From Tubiluchus corallicola (Eukaryota > Priapulida > Priapulimorpha > Priapulimorphida > Tubiluchidae): DNA of 64,000 nt. Shown in pieces: positions 23,501 to 36,324 of this stretch. Position 1 is the first letter of the stretch. The number at the start of each line of letters is the position of its first letter. The notes below the pieces were generated by a model. The model saw only the letters and a program-made list of their open reading frames with translations. It searched no databases and was not told where the DNA came from. Both the position numbers and the translations under genes were made by a program. The stretch lies in contig JAQGDQ010000223.1 of assembly GCA_030141605.1 (NCBI GenBank), forward strand, positions 194,704 to 258,703. Reading direction: 5' to 3'.

Positions 23501-26500
23501 TATACCTTATGGGCAGATGATGGTGTCTTAGGCAAAGGCGGTCTTTTCTCAACTTTCAGTGGACTACCATAATTCACCTGGAAAAGAAACAATAAGCAAA
23601 TAGTTCAATAGCTTCTTCCAAATAATGGCAATCAAATAAGCAGCTCAATTTAATCTATTCTTCATGGATAGGTCTAGACAAGGCATGGAAGCCATTGCTT
23701 TTTGGATTAGAAGTTCAGAGATCAAAGTCGAAAACTGAACACATTTTTTGCCTTATAGAGACTTATACACCATGCAACACAATAAGTTACTGCGCAAAGT
23801 GTTTATACAAATAATGACAAATATTTAATAAAACATGATATTTTAATGAATACAACTATACAGTTTGCAAAAATTGCGTGACGTCATCCGTTTACGTATT
23901 TCATCGATGACGCATCAATGCAGCATGAAGCCAGTCAGGCGGTAGACTTGTACACGCCTAACAAGGTGTGCTCAAGGAACTCTGAACAGAGTGCCTGCTA
24001 ACCGCCTGATTAACGATTGGCGCTTGCCTGCCCGTTTTCACATCCTCCGCCCGCAGAGGTGAATTCTAATCACGGCGGTTGCTATAGCGCCCACTGTAAA
24101 CAGAGTAGGCAATATGATTCTATGCACAACGCTAATTGCAGAGAAAACTTTGGGAGACGATTAGGAGCTTTATTATCATTATCATGTTTGATCAAAATCC
24201 TCAGGCAGGTGGTGAAGGAAATGAAGAAACAAAACATAAAGGTTCGTTTGCTGTTTACACGGCTGAAGGATTTACACTGTACAGACGAGCGGAGTACAAA
24301 AGTGCCATCGAGTGCTATAATCTGGCGTTGGCGCTAGAACCCAGTGAAAAGGGTATCCTAGTGGAGCGGTCAAAGTGTTATCTGAAGGTACGTAAACCTT
24401 TTCAGGTTGAATACAGTCTTCTCACGAGACAAAGTTTTATAATTTCTTTTATAAGTTCTATGAGATTTTTGTAACTCCTTGTTAATCAAATGAAATTATA
24501 TGAACTCAGTAAATGAATTTTGAGTTCCAAAAGAAATTAGGACGTGAGTGAAACCTGGAATGAAGTCAACAGTTATTAAAATTTATGGAACCGTACTTGA
24601 TCTAAAGGAAGGAAATGCTAAAATTTCAAATTAAGCCTGGATTTCAACCAAGCACCTTTGTGTTACAAGTTTAGTGTCTTGAAGCCTTCTCGTTGCATTA
24701 TCGAACTTCTTCCGCCTATCCAAATTTGGGGTAAAGAATGTAATATTCATGTATGCATTTCACCATTAATTTACTTTAGATAAAGGTTTTAAATGAGTAA
24801 ATAGTTGATTATTCGGGCAAATCCATCTGTGCTACAAAATGATGTGAAACTTCAATGTGTCTTGGCCAAATGAGAAATTGTAAACTTATCTGATTCCATG
24901 TCTTAAAAAGTGGGTACAGTCAAAAGAACCTGGCTGGGTGTAAACCATGCACGTGATTTATACCTGCACAGTAGCTATTCTTAAAAGAAACGATAAGAGA
25001 ATTTATAAATAAAGCTAAAAAAATTCGTCTTGAAATTTTGCATTGCTTAAGTACTGTCTTATTGCATACAGAGCTTGCATTAGAAGCAATGCTGTATAAA
25101 ACTTATACGTTTAGACAGTTAGGCGCAGCCATTTTAATGGCCAGTCATTGAATACGAAATGAAGCAAAAATCAAATGACATTGCATAAAGTTCAAAAAAA
25201 TAATCACAGCATCGGTAGTGTACACTGGACTAACCAAGGAATTGTATAAAATTACTTACTCTTATTAGTAGAATTATTAATATGTTTTCCTAGCCAGTGG
25301 TGACACAGGGGTGGTAAACAGTGATGTTTTACCAGATGGCACGAATGTTTTGAATTATTAAGAATTTTCTTTTCCAGTTACAGCTTTCAAACAGTAAACA
25401 GAATGCTAAGTATTATAACTTTGTATAACCCATAAAGCTTTTTGGGACACACTTTAAAATTCGATTTTCTTCTCCTTTAAATAATATTTGTATCAAATTT
25501 TTCTCCAAAAGAACACCAAACATGCAGAAAAAATGTTGATTGAAGCCATAGTGATTTTAAGTGGAGGATACTAGCTACGTTTTGCCTCTCACAATTGCTA
25601 AGCAGCAATAGGTGTCGAAGGGTGCATGCTAAACTAGTGGAATTGACACCATTCCTCTGCACTTGCCCCAAATTTTGTAATCCCAGTTAAATGCCTTCAA
25701 CAGCAGACCTAAAAAACTGTGTAGTGTATCACATGTGTTGCCTAGTTCAAGGAAGTTCTGCCTTTTAGCTAAAGGGTGACTACAAAAAATGGTGTTTTGA
25801 ATGTATTACTTAAAACCTCTTACAGATAAATAACCTTGAAGCTGCCCTGGAGGATGCCGAAGCCTCTCTCAGAAATGACAAAACCTATATACAAGGCATC
25901 TACCAGAAAGCAGAATGTTTATATGCATTAGGTGAATTTGAATTTGCTTTGGTTTTTTATCACCGTGGTAACAAACTTCGACCAGAACTCGAGAAGTTTC
26001 AGATGGGCATCTGGAAATGCCAAGAAGCGATTAATAACTCCATTGGAACATCCAAGTCTGTGTCACTTAGAGAAACGTACCCATCTTCTCAGGAAAAAGA
26101 AGTTGGGTCAACTGCCAGTCTCATAAAGACATGCCCTAGCCAATTACTTAGATCATATGGTAGCCAGGCTAGTACACAAGAGGAAATCCATAAACAACGC
26201 AAACCAAAGGAAAGAAAAAACACAGAAAAAAATACTAAACAATTGCTAGGAGAGTTGTACGTTGACAAAAAGTATCTAGAAGCAGTGAAGAGAAATGGAA
26301 ATATAACCCGCGGGAAGAGTGCATCAATTTTAAAAGTTCGAAAACTTATTGATGATGGTTTACAATACCTAGACACCAGGACAGACTTTTGGAGGCAGCA
26401 AAAACCAATATTTGCACGTCAACGTGACAAACGTGCTGCACAGAAACGTTACTCACACATAATTAAACGACAGCACAGCAAAGCAGTACAGGAAATACTT

Positions 26501-29500
26501 AAATATCTTGATGATATTGATGAGTTCCAGGAACAAGGAAACTACAAGGAATGTGTTAAGTTAGTGAAAGAAACAGTCAATGGTTTAAATACTATACCCG
26601 AAACAGACTGCCCAAATAAACAAGCGATCCTTGGGGTACTGTTTAGCTATATTGGCAATGCCTACTTGGAGCTTGGACATAGCAGTAAAGCAATTTGTTA
26701 TCACAAAAAGGACTTGTCATTAGCTGAAAAGTTTGACTTACAAGATGGAATATCAAGATCACTGGACAATTTAGGAAGAGTTTACGCCAGAATCGGCAAG
26801 TATTCTGAAGCTATAAACATATGGGAAAGAAAAGTACCACGAATTCAGTCTGATCAAGAAATGATGTGGTTATGTCATGAATGCGGCCGCTGTTATCTGG
26901 AACTAGATAAAAACGAGCAAGCTTTAAATCACGGGCGCAAGTCGCTGGAGTCTGCTGTGAGAGGCGATGACACATTTTGGGTGATGAATGCAAGTGTACT
27001 CATAGGGCAATCTTTATTGAAGCTCCAGGATTACAAGCAGGCTGAGGAATACTTACAACGAGCTCTAGAAGCAGCAGAACTAGTTAAAGATGTACCAGCA
27101 CAAAGAGCTATTCAGAAGGTTCTATGTGAGGCCAAGCAAAACTCACATACAAGCACTGGCACTGTTCCTAGCACTGAACACATGAATTCAAAAGCAGAGA
27201 CATCTGGTGTGCAAAAAGACACTTCAAGTTTTCTAAGTGATACCGAACAAAACTTGCATACTGACACTGACACAGTTTCTAGCATCAAATCCATTGACTC
27301 GAGTGCAGAGGCTTCCACTGTGCTGCACAATTCGTCTAACGATCAAACCGACACTAATCACGGCAGCACCGACACTGTTCCTAGCACTGGCGCTACACCT
27401 TCAAGTGCCAAGACTTCAGCCGTAGGAGAGTATTCGTCCACTTTTCAAGATGAACCAGAAAGCGAATTGGGGAGTCCCCTTGACCAAGGCAAGTCAGAAG
27501 GCACATCAGAAAGTTCTCAAGAAGCAAACTGAAGCCTATTATGATAGTGGGCACTGCACCGTTTAGAATCCAACTCCCAAGACTGTATTACAATTACGTA
27601 AATATCTTGCAGTTGAGGCCACAATATGGATTTTCTATTGTAGGTTTGTATTTTTCTTAACAGCAAATGACATGCACTTGGTGTCTGAAGGTTCACAGCA
27701 CAGAAGACAACGCAAAAAGCCAAAATACAAAATAGACTCTTCGAAATAGCCTTATCATGACAGAAGACAAAGGGAATAAAAATTGAAGATTTTATTAAAT
27801 TTGGTGCTTGTAAGTTCGCGTAACTAGAGTCGTTAATATTTAAAACTATTTGGCTTAATTTAGCTAGTCAGTATAAAGTGACTTGTACTACATGCCTTGT
27901 ATTGTTGTCTTTTTATTGCATTACTATAAAACTGAAAATGTTGAAATAATGTGATAAAAAGTATTGTAAAGAGAATTCAGGATAATCTGCCAAATGATAA
28001 AGCGAAAGTGCTGCAATTCCACAAGTACCTAATATTGATTTTTGTTTATACACATATTTAGTTATGTGTTACTTATATTTATTATTCATACCTACCAAAT
28101 GGTACAACTTTCTCGGCAGTTACTCATGCCATTTCATGATCAGAAATTTTCTCATGTATTTCTAATCAGAAAGCTTGTGAAAAAAGAATTAAATTCATAG
28201 TTACTGCAACAATCTTACTACTCTACTTAAAAATTGGAAAATTCCACAAATTCCAGGGTGCAAAAAAAGTTTTGGCTGAGTTTACATGTCGTTCAAGATT
28301 TACAACTGGCGCTGACTACAATTTTTGCCAACCTACAATATCTGTTTAACCTGAATATTAGTATTAAGCTTAGAAAAAAGCAAATGTCCTTTTGCACTTG
28401 CACTTTTTTGTTTTGGTTTGTTTCTGTATTTTCTTTTTCTGCTTTTTTTGTCAATTTCTAATGTTGTCACAATACAGTTTTAAAGACAAGAATGTGTGGA
28501 GACAGGTCAGCACAACAGCTCGTTATGTATATGCAATTAATCCATGCCTTTCAGGCATAACTGACGGACTACTTAAACAAACGTCCGTGTCACTGTTTTT
28601 GTGCCACAGTCATAAACATCATCACTGCATATCTTCAATGTCATAGCTACCACTACCTTGCCAAAACAAAACCCAAGCTTTATCATCATCATTGTTGTGG
28701 TTGTCTTTACTGTAATCAATACCTTGATAATAATTAATCATCAGCATAATTACAGTGTATAAACTACGCACTATGCACGTCCATGCAGCAAAAAAGCCCT
28801 TTTTGCAAGTTTTGTCAAAATACAAAAAAAATCTTGGTAATTGGTATACATTTCTGATGCTGAGTGTCTATAAGCTAATGAACTGTTTCAAAGAACTACT
28901 AAATGATTGTTTAAATACAGAAGAAAGGCTAGGCACTTGTAGACTAATAGCCACAAACAGAGCAAACATAGACATAGACATAGACATTTTTATTTATCTC
29001 CTCATTTACACCATAGTATACAAATTCACTATTTTTTATAGTTATTGATTAAAAAGGATAAATTAAACATAAAGGAAAAATGACCATTAAATCTGTTGAC
29101 CAGTTTTACCAGACCTATTAGTCATAAACTAAAAAAATATGTAACGCATTTGGGCTTTCCTCGCAAATTAGTTCCTGGCAAATCCTCACTCTCTGATTTT
29201 TAATGGAATACAAATTGTAAAATTTATCAAAAAATGGTCGTATTGATCAATCATAAACTTCAAAAAAAATATTTAAGTTTGTACATACGTACATACTAGT
29301 GCAATAGTCAAAATATTCATAAAATTAACGGGTTTTACATCTGGATTTAATGAAAATGAAACAATAAAGGCATGGCCCATTTATAACGGCTGATACATTT
29401 TACTAAATCAGATGAATAAATTAATAAGCAACCAGTTAAGTGAGCTTTTATTTGGTTTGCTTCCTTGACACAGAACATGTTAAGTGCACTAATAAGCTCC

Positions 29501-32500
29501 AGTCTTAAAAGACACTATAAGTAACATTTCATAGAATAAAGTATGGAATACAATGGAGAAATAAATAGAATAACTAATTTATTATAATTTATTGTAATGT
29601 TTTTGCAATTGTGTAAATGTATATCTTATCCTAAATTAAATGAAAGCAATTAATTTTCACAAAATAAAGCTTTAAACATTTTTTAAATACTAATCAAAAG
29701 TGGTTATGCATCACATGCTTGTTATATTACTTGACCAAGCCTCTCGATTTGCCAACGATTATAATTATGTAACATATTAGTGCGCCATAGCAAATAAGGT
29801 AACAAAATTAAATTCATAAATGATGGAATAAGATTTGCAAGATTTGAGACTTTTTGCTTACAAAGCGACACCATAATTGCTACGCTACCATGTTCCCCAA
29901 TAATCATAACAGTCAAATGTCCAGCTATAGGGACTAACTTTCGACTGTCATGATTTCTTGGCAAACACGGTAGTTTAGCAGTGATGGCACATACTTTGTA
30001 AGCAGAAGGTCTGGGTGCAAATCCAGACTGTGTTCCAACTTTTTCACATTTTCTATTTTCAAAGTTTGGTTTCAATTTCAAAACTTAATTAATTGTGGGT
30101 TTGCACCAACATTATTATTAATCTTGATATTCAATTAAGATTATATAAAATTAATTTTCACCTTTTTATTTTAAATTCAGTTACGTATATGGAATTTTTC
30201 AATTATTCTCTCAATTGATATCGTATGTTTTGTAAGATTGTGCATTTTAGATGTCAGAAAATAATAAATACTTTTAACAGATTCAACTTATCCTGCTTTA
30301 ACCTACATGGCATTTCTTAGTCGTAAACGAGACATTACCTAGGGCCATTTCAAACGTCTAGAACTGTAGATAGATTTGTTTGTCTCCTTTCAAAGCCCCA
30401 AGGCGTACATCAGTTGCGACGAAATGTCAAAGTTCTTAAACCTGCTGACTTGCCCTGCATAGATTCAACTTCGTCCATTTTGTTAGAAAAATGGATGGAT
30501 GAAGTTCAAATCACCTTTCAGAAATTGTGAAAAAAATTTTTGCCAACAGTGACTTTTTGTGAAGGCATGGGCTTGCACATGTAATGAATGCCCCTAGCTA
30601 TTATAAAACTAAAGCATCATGAGAGGTCTCATGCTTGACATTGTGAGGATCTCGACCTTTCACACATTTTTTTGGCCAAATTTAGCTAAATTCTTAGGTA
30701 ATAAGAATCGTTCGGAGAGCAGATGAAATATTTTCCATAAATGAGCTGGTGACAGGTCACTTTAATTCTGCTCTTTGAGCTGACTCAGATTCTTCCACTA
30801 TATTCACCATCCTAGACCTTACCACTCCCTGGCGGAGGGTGCTCAAAAGTTGCCACCCATCAACTAACACGTCCACTTGACATTTTGCAGGCCACAACCT
30901 ACCTTTTTTATTGAATTATAGTTGCAATTGTTTGAAACCTGGATCTGCCCTTACTGGGGTGAGGCTAAATCAGTTTTGCCATTGCCAATACTTGACAGAT
31001 CACTATCTAATTCCTTGCATTTAGCTGACTCAGTCTCCTACCATGCTCACCATCCTGGAATCTCCCTCTCTTGGTCCCAAGGGGAGGAATGGTCATTGCA
31101 AGCTACAGCCTAAAAGGTATCACCTATCATCTATGCTTGACATTTGGCTGTGCAAAATCTGCCTTTATAACTATAAATGCAATTAAAATCCTGGATCCGC
31201 CCTCCCTGCCTTCCTTGGAGAGTAAAATATTTTTGTCATGTTGGATTGTCAATACTTGACCGTTTGCTTTAATTCCTCGTATTGAGCTGATTCAAATTCT
31301 CCCACTATACCCTCCATCCTGGATCCTCCCTTCCGGAAGTTGGACGTCATTGCACGCCATTGCCCAACATCTACACTTGAAATTTTGAGGGACAAAACAT
31401 GCCTTTTTGACACATCTTTATTCAAAATTTTTAGGGTTTAACTAATCACTAAAATCTCTAATCAGGGAATACAAAATTAAATGAAAAGAAAAACAGAGGT
31501 ATGTCATCAGAAAAGGAAAAGGCCATATTGTAGCCTTAGGACTGCCAGACATAGTAGAGCAGTATTAAATTAAAGACTTAGACCTGGTAAAACTTTATGC
31601 TGGTAAAAAACCAATCTTAAGTGGCGACTTTAACGCAAAGATTGGGCAATTTGCACAAGAATTATCTAGTTTACTGTAGTCCTATTCGAAAAACTGTGAC
31701 AATAGCAAAAAAAGTCAGAGCACAGAGTTGAAGCAAATTTGCATTGCCACAAAATTTGGTTCGATTAACCATTTAAAGTATAAAGTAGTCCAATTCCCTG
31801 GACAATTCACATACTTTTTTATAAACATATTTATTTATTTTTTAACAGAATCACCTATAAAGCAGCTAGACTGCTTAACCAAAGACTTTTCTGAATATGT
31901 TACAAAAGTATACCAGTTGTGCATCCAGCTATCTATTAAAAATCTACTCAAACAATTAGTGGACACACTAAATATGATACTGTTATTGAATTTTTTCAAC
32001 TAGCTAAGACAGTAGTGATTCAATGACAAGCAAAAGAGAATATATTTACGTGTATATTTACAGAAAATGCTCTAAAGGTGACAAGAAAATGCAAATTAAC
32101 CTAGTTTTGGCACACAAAAAGTCAAGACAAATAAAAAATTCTAAATTTTGGTCTACATTGGTTTATATCAGACCATATTCAACTAGCAGTAGGGTTATGT
32201 ATTGTTGTATGTATGTATGTTTATGTGTTGCTGTGGAATAAATTCATATATATATATATATATATATTGAATGTATTGTGATGCTGAGGCCAGTGCACTC
32301 TGGAGCAAAAGAGATATTGGAGTCGACTAATACTCACATAATGTTACCTTGACATCCTAAAGAAAGATATGGCAAATATGTTGTAAGATATACCTGATAG
32401 AAAGTCTTGAGATATAGCTATAAATCATGGAGACAGGTATTGATATATGCTATGTTGGAGTTGATTAGATCATCACCATCATGATCATCATCATTGCATC

Positions 32501-35500
32501 ATCAAGTTCTTTGCATTTTTCAGCAAAAATGAGCTTTTAATTAATTTTTGTCTTTAGCACAAACTTCATTAAAGGAAAATTCTTTAGTACTCTTGCAGAT
32601 CTTAAAGGTCAATACAAGACTTGAACGATGGAGACAACGTACAATTATCAGGTTTCAACGCATACGTTTTCTTATATCCTCAACCTGAACCTATTCAGAA
32701 AACTGATTGTTTCGCATGTTGTTTGCTAATCAATAATTGCAACTGAATTTCATGACAGTTTGGGAACAAAAGCTAAAGATACCTCGTGGTAATTAGCAAG
32801 CAGGCCAGTTTAAAGAAACAAAAACGAGGTTACACGTCTCTATTTCAGATTATTTAAAAACCCTGCAGTAAAAAAAGAACCTAGAATAAAGCATGTTGTT
32901 TAATTACTAAACAATTGATAATTATCCCTTATTGTTACCTATCTATTTCAGCCATCTAAAAACCCTGCAGCAAAAGAGGACCTAATGTAAAGCATGCCAT
33001 TAAAACATTAAACAATCCGTATTTTACTGTACTTAGCCTTTACAGTTAGGCTTTTGTAAGTCTGTCTTTACCTTGAGAGAACAATAAGCAATAAATCGGT
33101 AAGGTACCTGTCTGACTCATCAGTGTCACTGTTGTTCACTGTGCACAGGAACAATATATGTATGTGTATATATATATATATAGGTGTTACAAAGTATAAT
33201 GTCTTGTGAATTTGTATAAAATAAGACAATTGCCTATTATATGTTTTACCAAATTAGACAGTTTCTGTATAATGATGCTATGTTCATAATCATAAATAAA
33301 TAATCATACCTGACTGATGCTTACATTATTGACGTTCATATTATGCTCATTTTTTGCAGTTAGCATTTACGTTAAATGAATTGCCAAAATTCAAATTATC
33401 TGCATCTTCATGGATTTCCAATCCGCAAAGACACTTTCACAGCATGAAATTGACACTTTCATGGTAACAAAATTAATTTTAAACACCCAACTTCAGCTTT
33501 GTTATTCTGCCCTCAAGACTTTCCCGCATACCTTGCGCATTTTGCTAGGAGTTTTCGATGGCGAGTGGAACCTTTTCCTGGGTGTACTGGGATTACTTCC
33601 GTACACTGCTTCCTCCTCAGCTTCTTTAACCCGTGCTCTTCTCTGCAAAAAGCAGTCAACAAATTTCATAAAAAATAGTTAAGTTAAAAAAACAGATCAG
33701 TTAATATATTATCTCAAAATCTTGAAAGAAAGAAGTTCATTTCACTCATTTTGTGACTTGACATTTACTTCAGTAAATTGTTTATTATTCTTATTTCATG
33801 CAAAGCATGCTTCAGGGTCCTGTTTCATTCAGTTCACAACATTAGAGACATGCACAACCTCTTTAGCCATAAACAGTGTGACAATAAGCAACATTAAGTC
33901 GTATAAACGAGTCTGCTAAACTGGAGTAACAGATGTCCTTGACATCAGACTGCTGTCACAGTTCTGTTTTCTGCAAAATTTTTCAATTCTAGAAGCAGAC
34001 GACATAAATCAGCTGCTTTGTGATGAATTGAAGAACGTGACTGCAATTCACAACAATTACAGGTCATCCTAAAAACCTATTTTAAGCAACACAAACAAAA
34101 CGTGCTAAGATCTATTTGGTTCTACTCAGCTATAACTGACACAGGGGAACCCCAGTAAAGCATGAAAGTAAAATCGGTCACCATTAGTTCAGCAGATATG
34201 ATGCAAAATTCAGTGAAAAGTGATTCTGATAGAGACGACTGGAGTACATATTGAGTTCTCTGAGTAATTTGAACACTATAGTATGTTACAAATAAAAATA
34301 ACGTAATTTTTTATACTATTCACATTGTTAGTTAATTACAGCTCTTAATGAGCATGAAACTCTGACAACTCGTAGAATTTGCAGGAAAAAAAATCACACT
34401 CAGACCTATGAACCATTAATTGGATTTTTTAAAAGCATGTGGCTATCACTAAAGTTAGCTTCTCCATCTTGAAAATTCTAAAATAGCCAGGTGATAAATG
34501 CAACAGTTGTCGATAAAAAGATAATCATTGAGGTATTAGATATGGTGCTGTTAGTTCTGTTAAGTATTAGTCCATTCTTTGATTGAGAGTTACTCTTTTT
34601 TAAGGATAATGAAATGCTTTATCTTTTGCCAGTCTCTTCAGTAAAGTTTCATTTCTATTTTTTATTCAAATGCATCTGAGATTCGATCAGCTGAGTGCAT
34701 CAAAGCAGAAACATGCAATTATTCAATAATTGCATTTAATTTTAGTAATGTACCATTAGGCCAATGTCACACAGAGAAAGCCGTAAGGAACAAGCCATAA
34801 TCCATAATCTGCAAGCCATAACGCATAACGCGTAATATTCTATCTTCCAAAAGCGCATGTCGTAATCCGCGCTATGCGCCTTGCTCTGTGTAATTAGCAA
34901 GGCATTTTGTCATAATCCACTTTTTGGCAGGAGACACGAATCAATTTTCTGGATCATTCAAAATATCAAAAAGGTATCCGGTTGCATTATGGTAACGCTG
35001 CGTGTTAAAAAAAACAAAAGTGCAAACAGACAAAGCTAGTAATGTATGTTGGACCCATTTATAGCAATTATGAGTGAATTTGCGACATTATTTCAAACGA
35101 ACAAGAGTGATAATGAAAAATTTTTCAACCACACTAGAATTTCAGTCAAACATTTTATTGGAATAAAAAATTGCAGTCATATACACTGCATAATATGATT
35201 GACTGGTATACTGCCTCCTGCATGTAGTATACATTTCTTACGTGAATTGTAGTAATACGGTAATTGTAAACGAGTGTTGTTGGTTAAAAATGCTTTTTTT
35301 ATCTTTATAGTCTCATGATATAAATGAATTGTACACTATAAAAACAATAAATGCCCTAATCATCCTGTTAGTGACGACCAAAAATGCCTTATGGCAAGCG
35401 AAATTAATGGCCAAATTAATTTTGCAATAAGGCGCCTTACGAACTTACTGATGACCGATGACTCGCAGTAGGCAAACCACTGTTGGCGGATGATGGCAAA

Positions 35501-36228
35501 TGGATCATCCGTGTGACAGCAACCATTGTCTAGCATACGTTCATTGTTCATGAGATGGCTTTTTCTTTTTATGGCTTGTGCCTTATGGATTATGTCCAGT
35601 TCTGTGTGACATGGACTTAGTGTCAACTTAGTTGAACATAAGTGTACATTTGCATATCATAAGAGTTCCACAATAAACTAAGTACATGAACAAGTAACAC
35701 TATGATAAAAGATATCAGATTTTAGAAATTTTCACTTTTCTGACCATTTCTTGTTTTAGCTTACCCTTTCCTGTTTTATTTGTTCTTTACTGGCCCAGTA
35801 TGATTCCCACTGAGACCGGATAAAATCTCCAAACTTCACACCATCTACAACAAAATCTTCTCCATTTTCTTGCTCCCAAATGCTTATCAGTTTTTCTAGT
35901 TTGCTTTCCAGCTAAACAAAAATAATTTATTAATTTAATTGATTTATTAATAATTAAAATCTTGTAAAATTGTAAAAAGATGCGAGTTAAGTTCCAGGCA
36001 GCTAGCAACAATAAACTTAGCAAAAGATGGTATAAATTGCACTGAAAGCAATTTTAATTTTTTGTCAAAGTATCGATTGAGAGAGATTTTAGAATATGTA
36101 GTATTGAGTATCTTTTTAATTAAATAAATGTAAATAATATCCATGCCTTGTTTTGTTGTTGTTGTTGTCAGTGTTTAATATTTATTTTTACTTTTACTGC
36201 TAGTCTAAGTCTAGTAGTTTTACTACTG

Positions 36229-36324
<96 letters not shown>

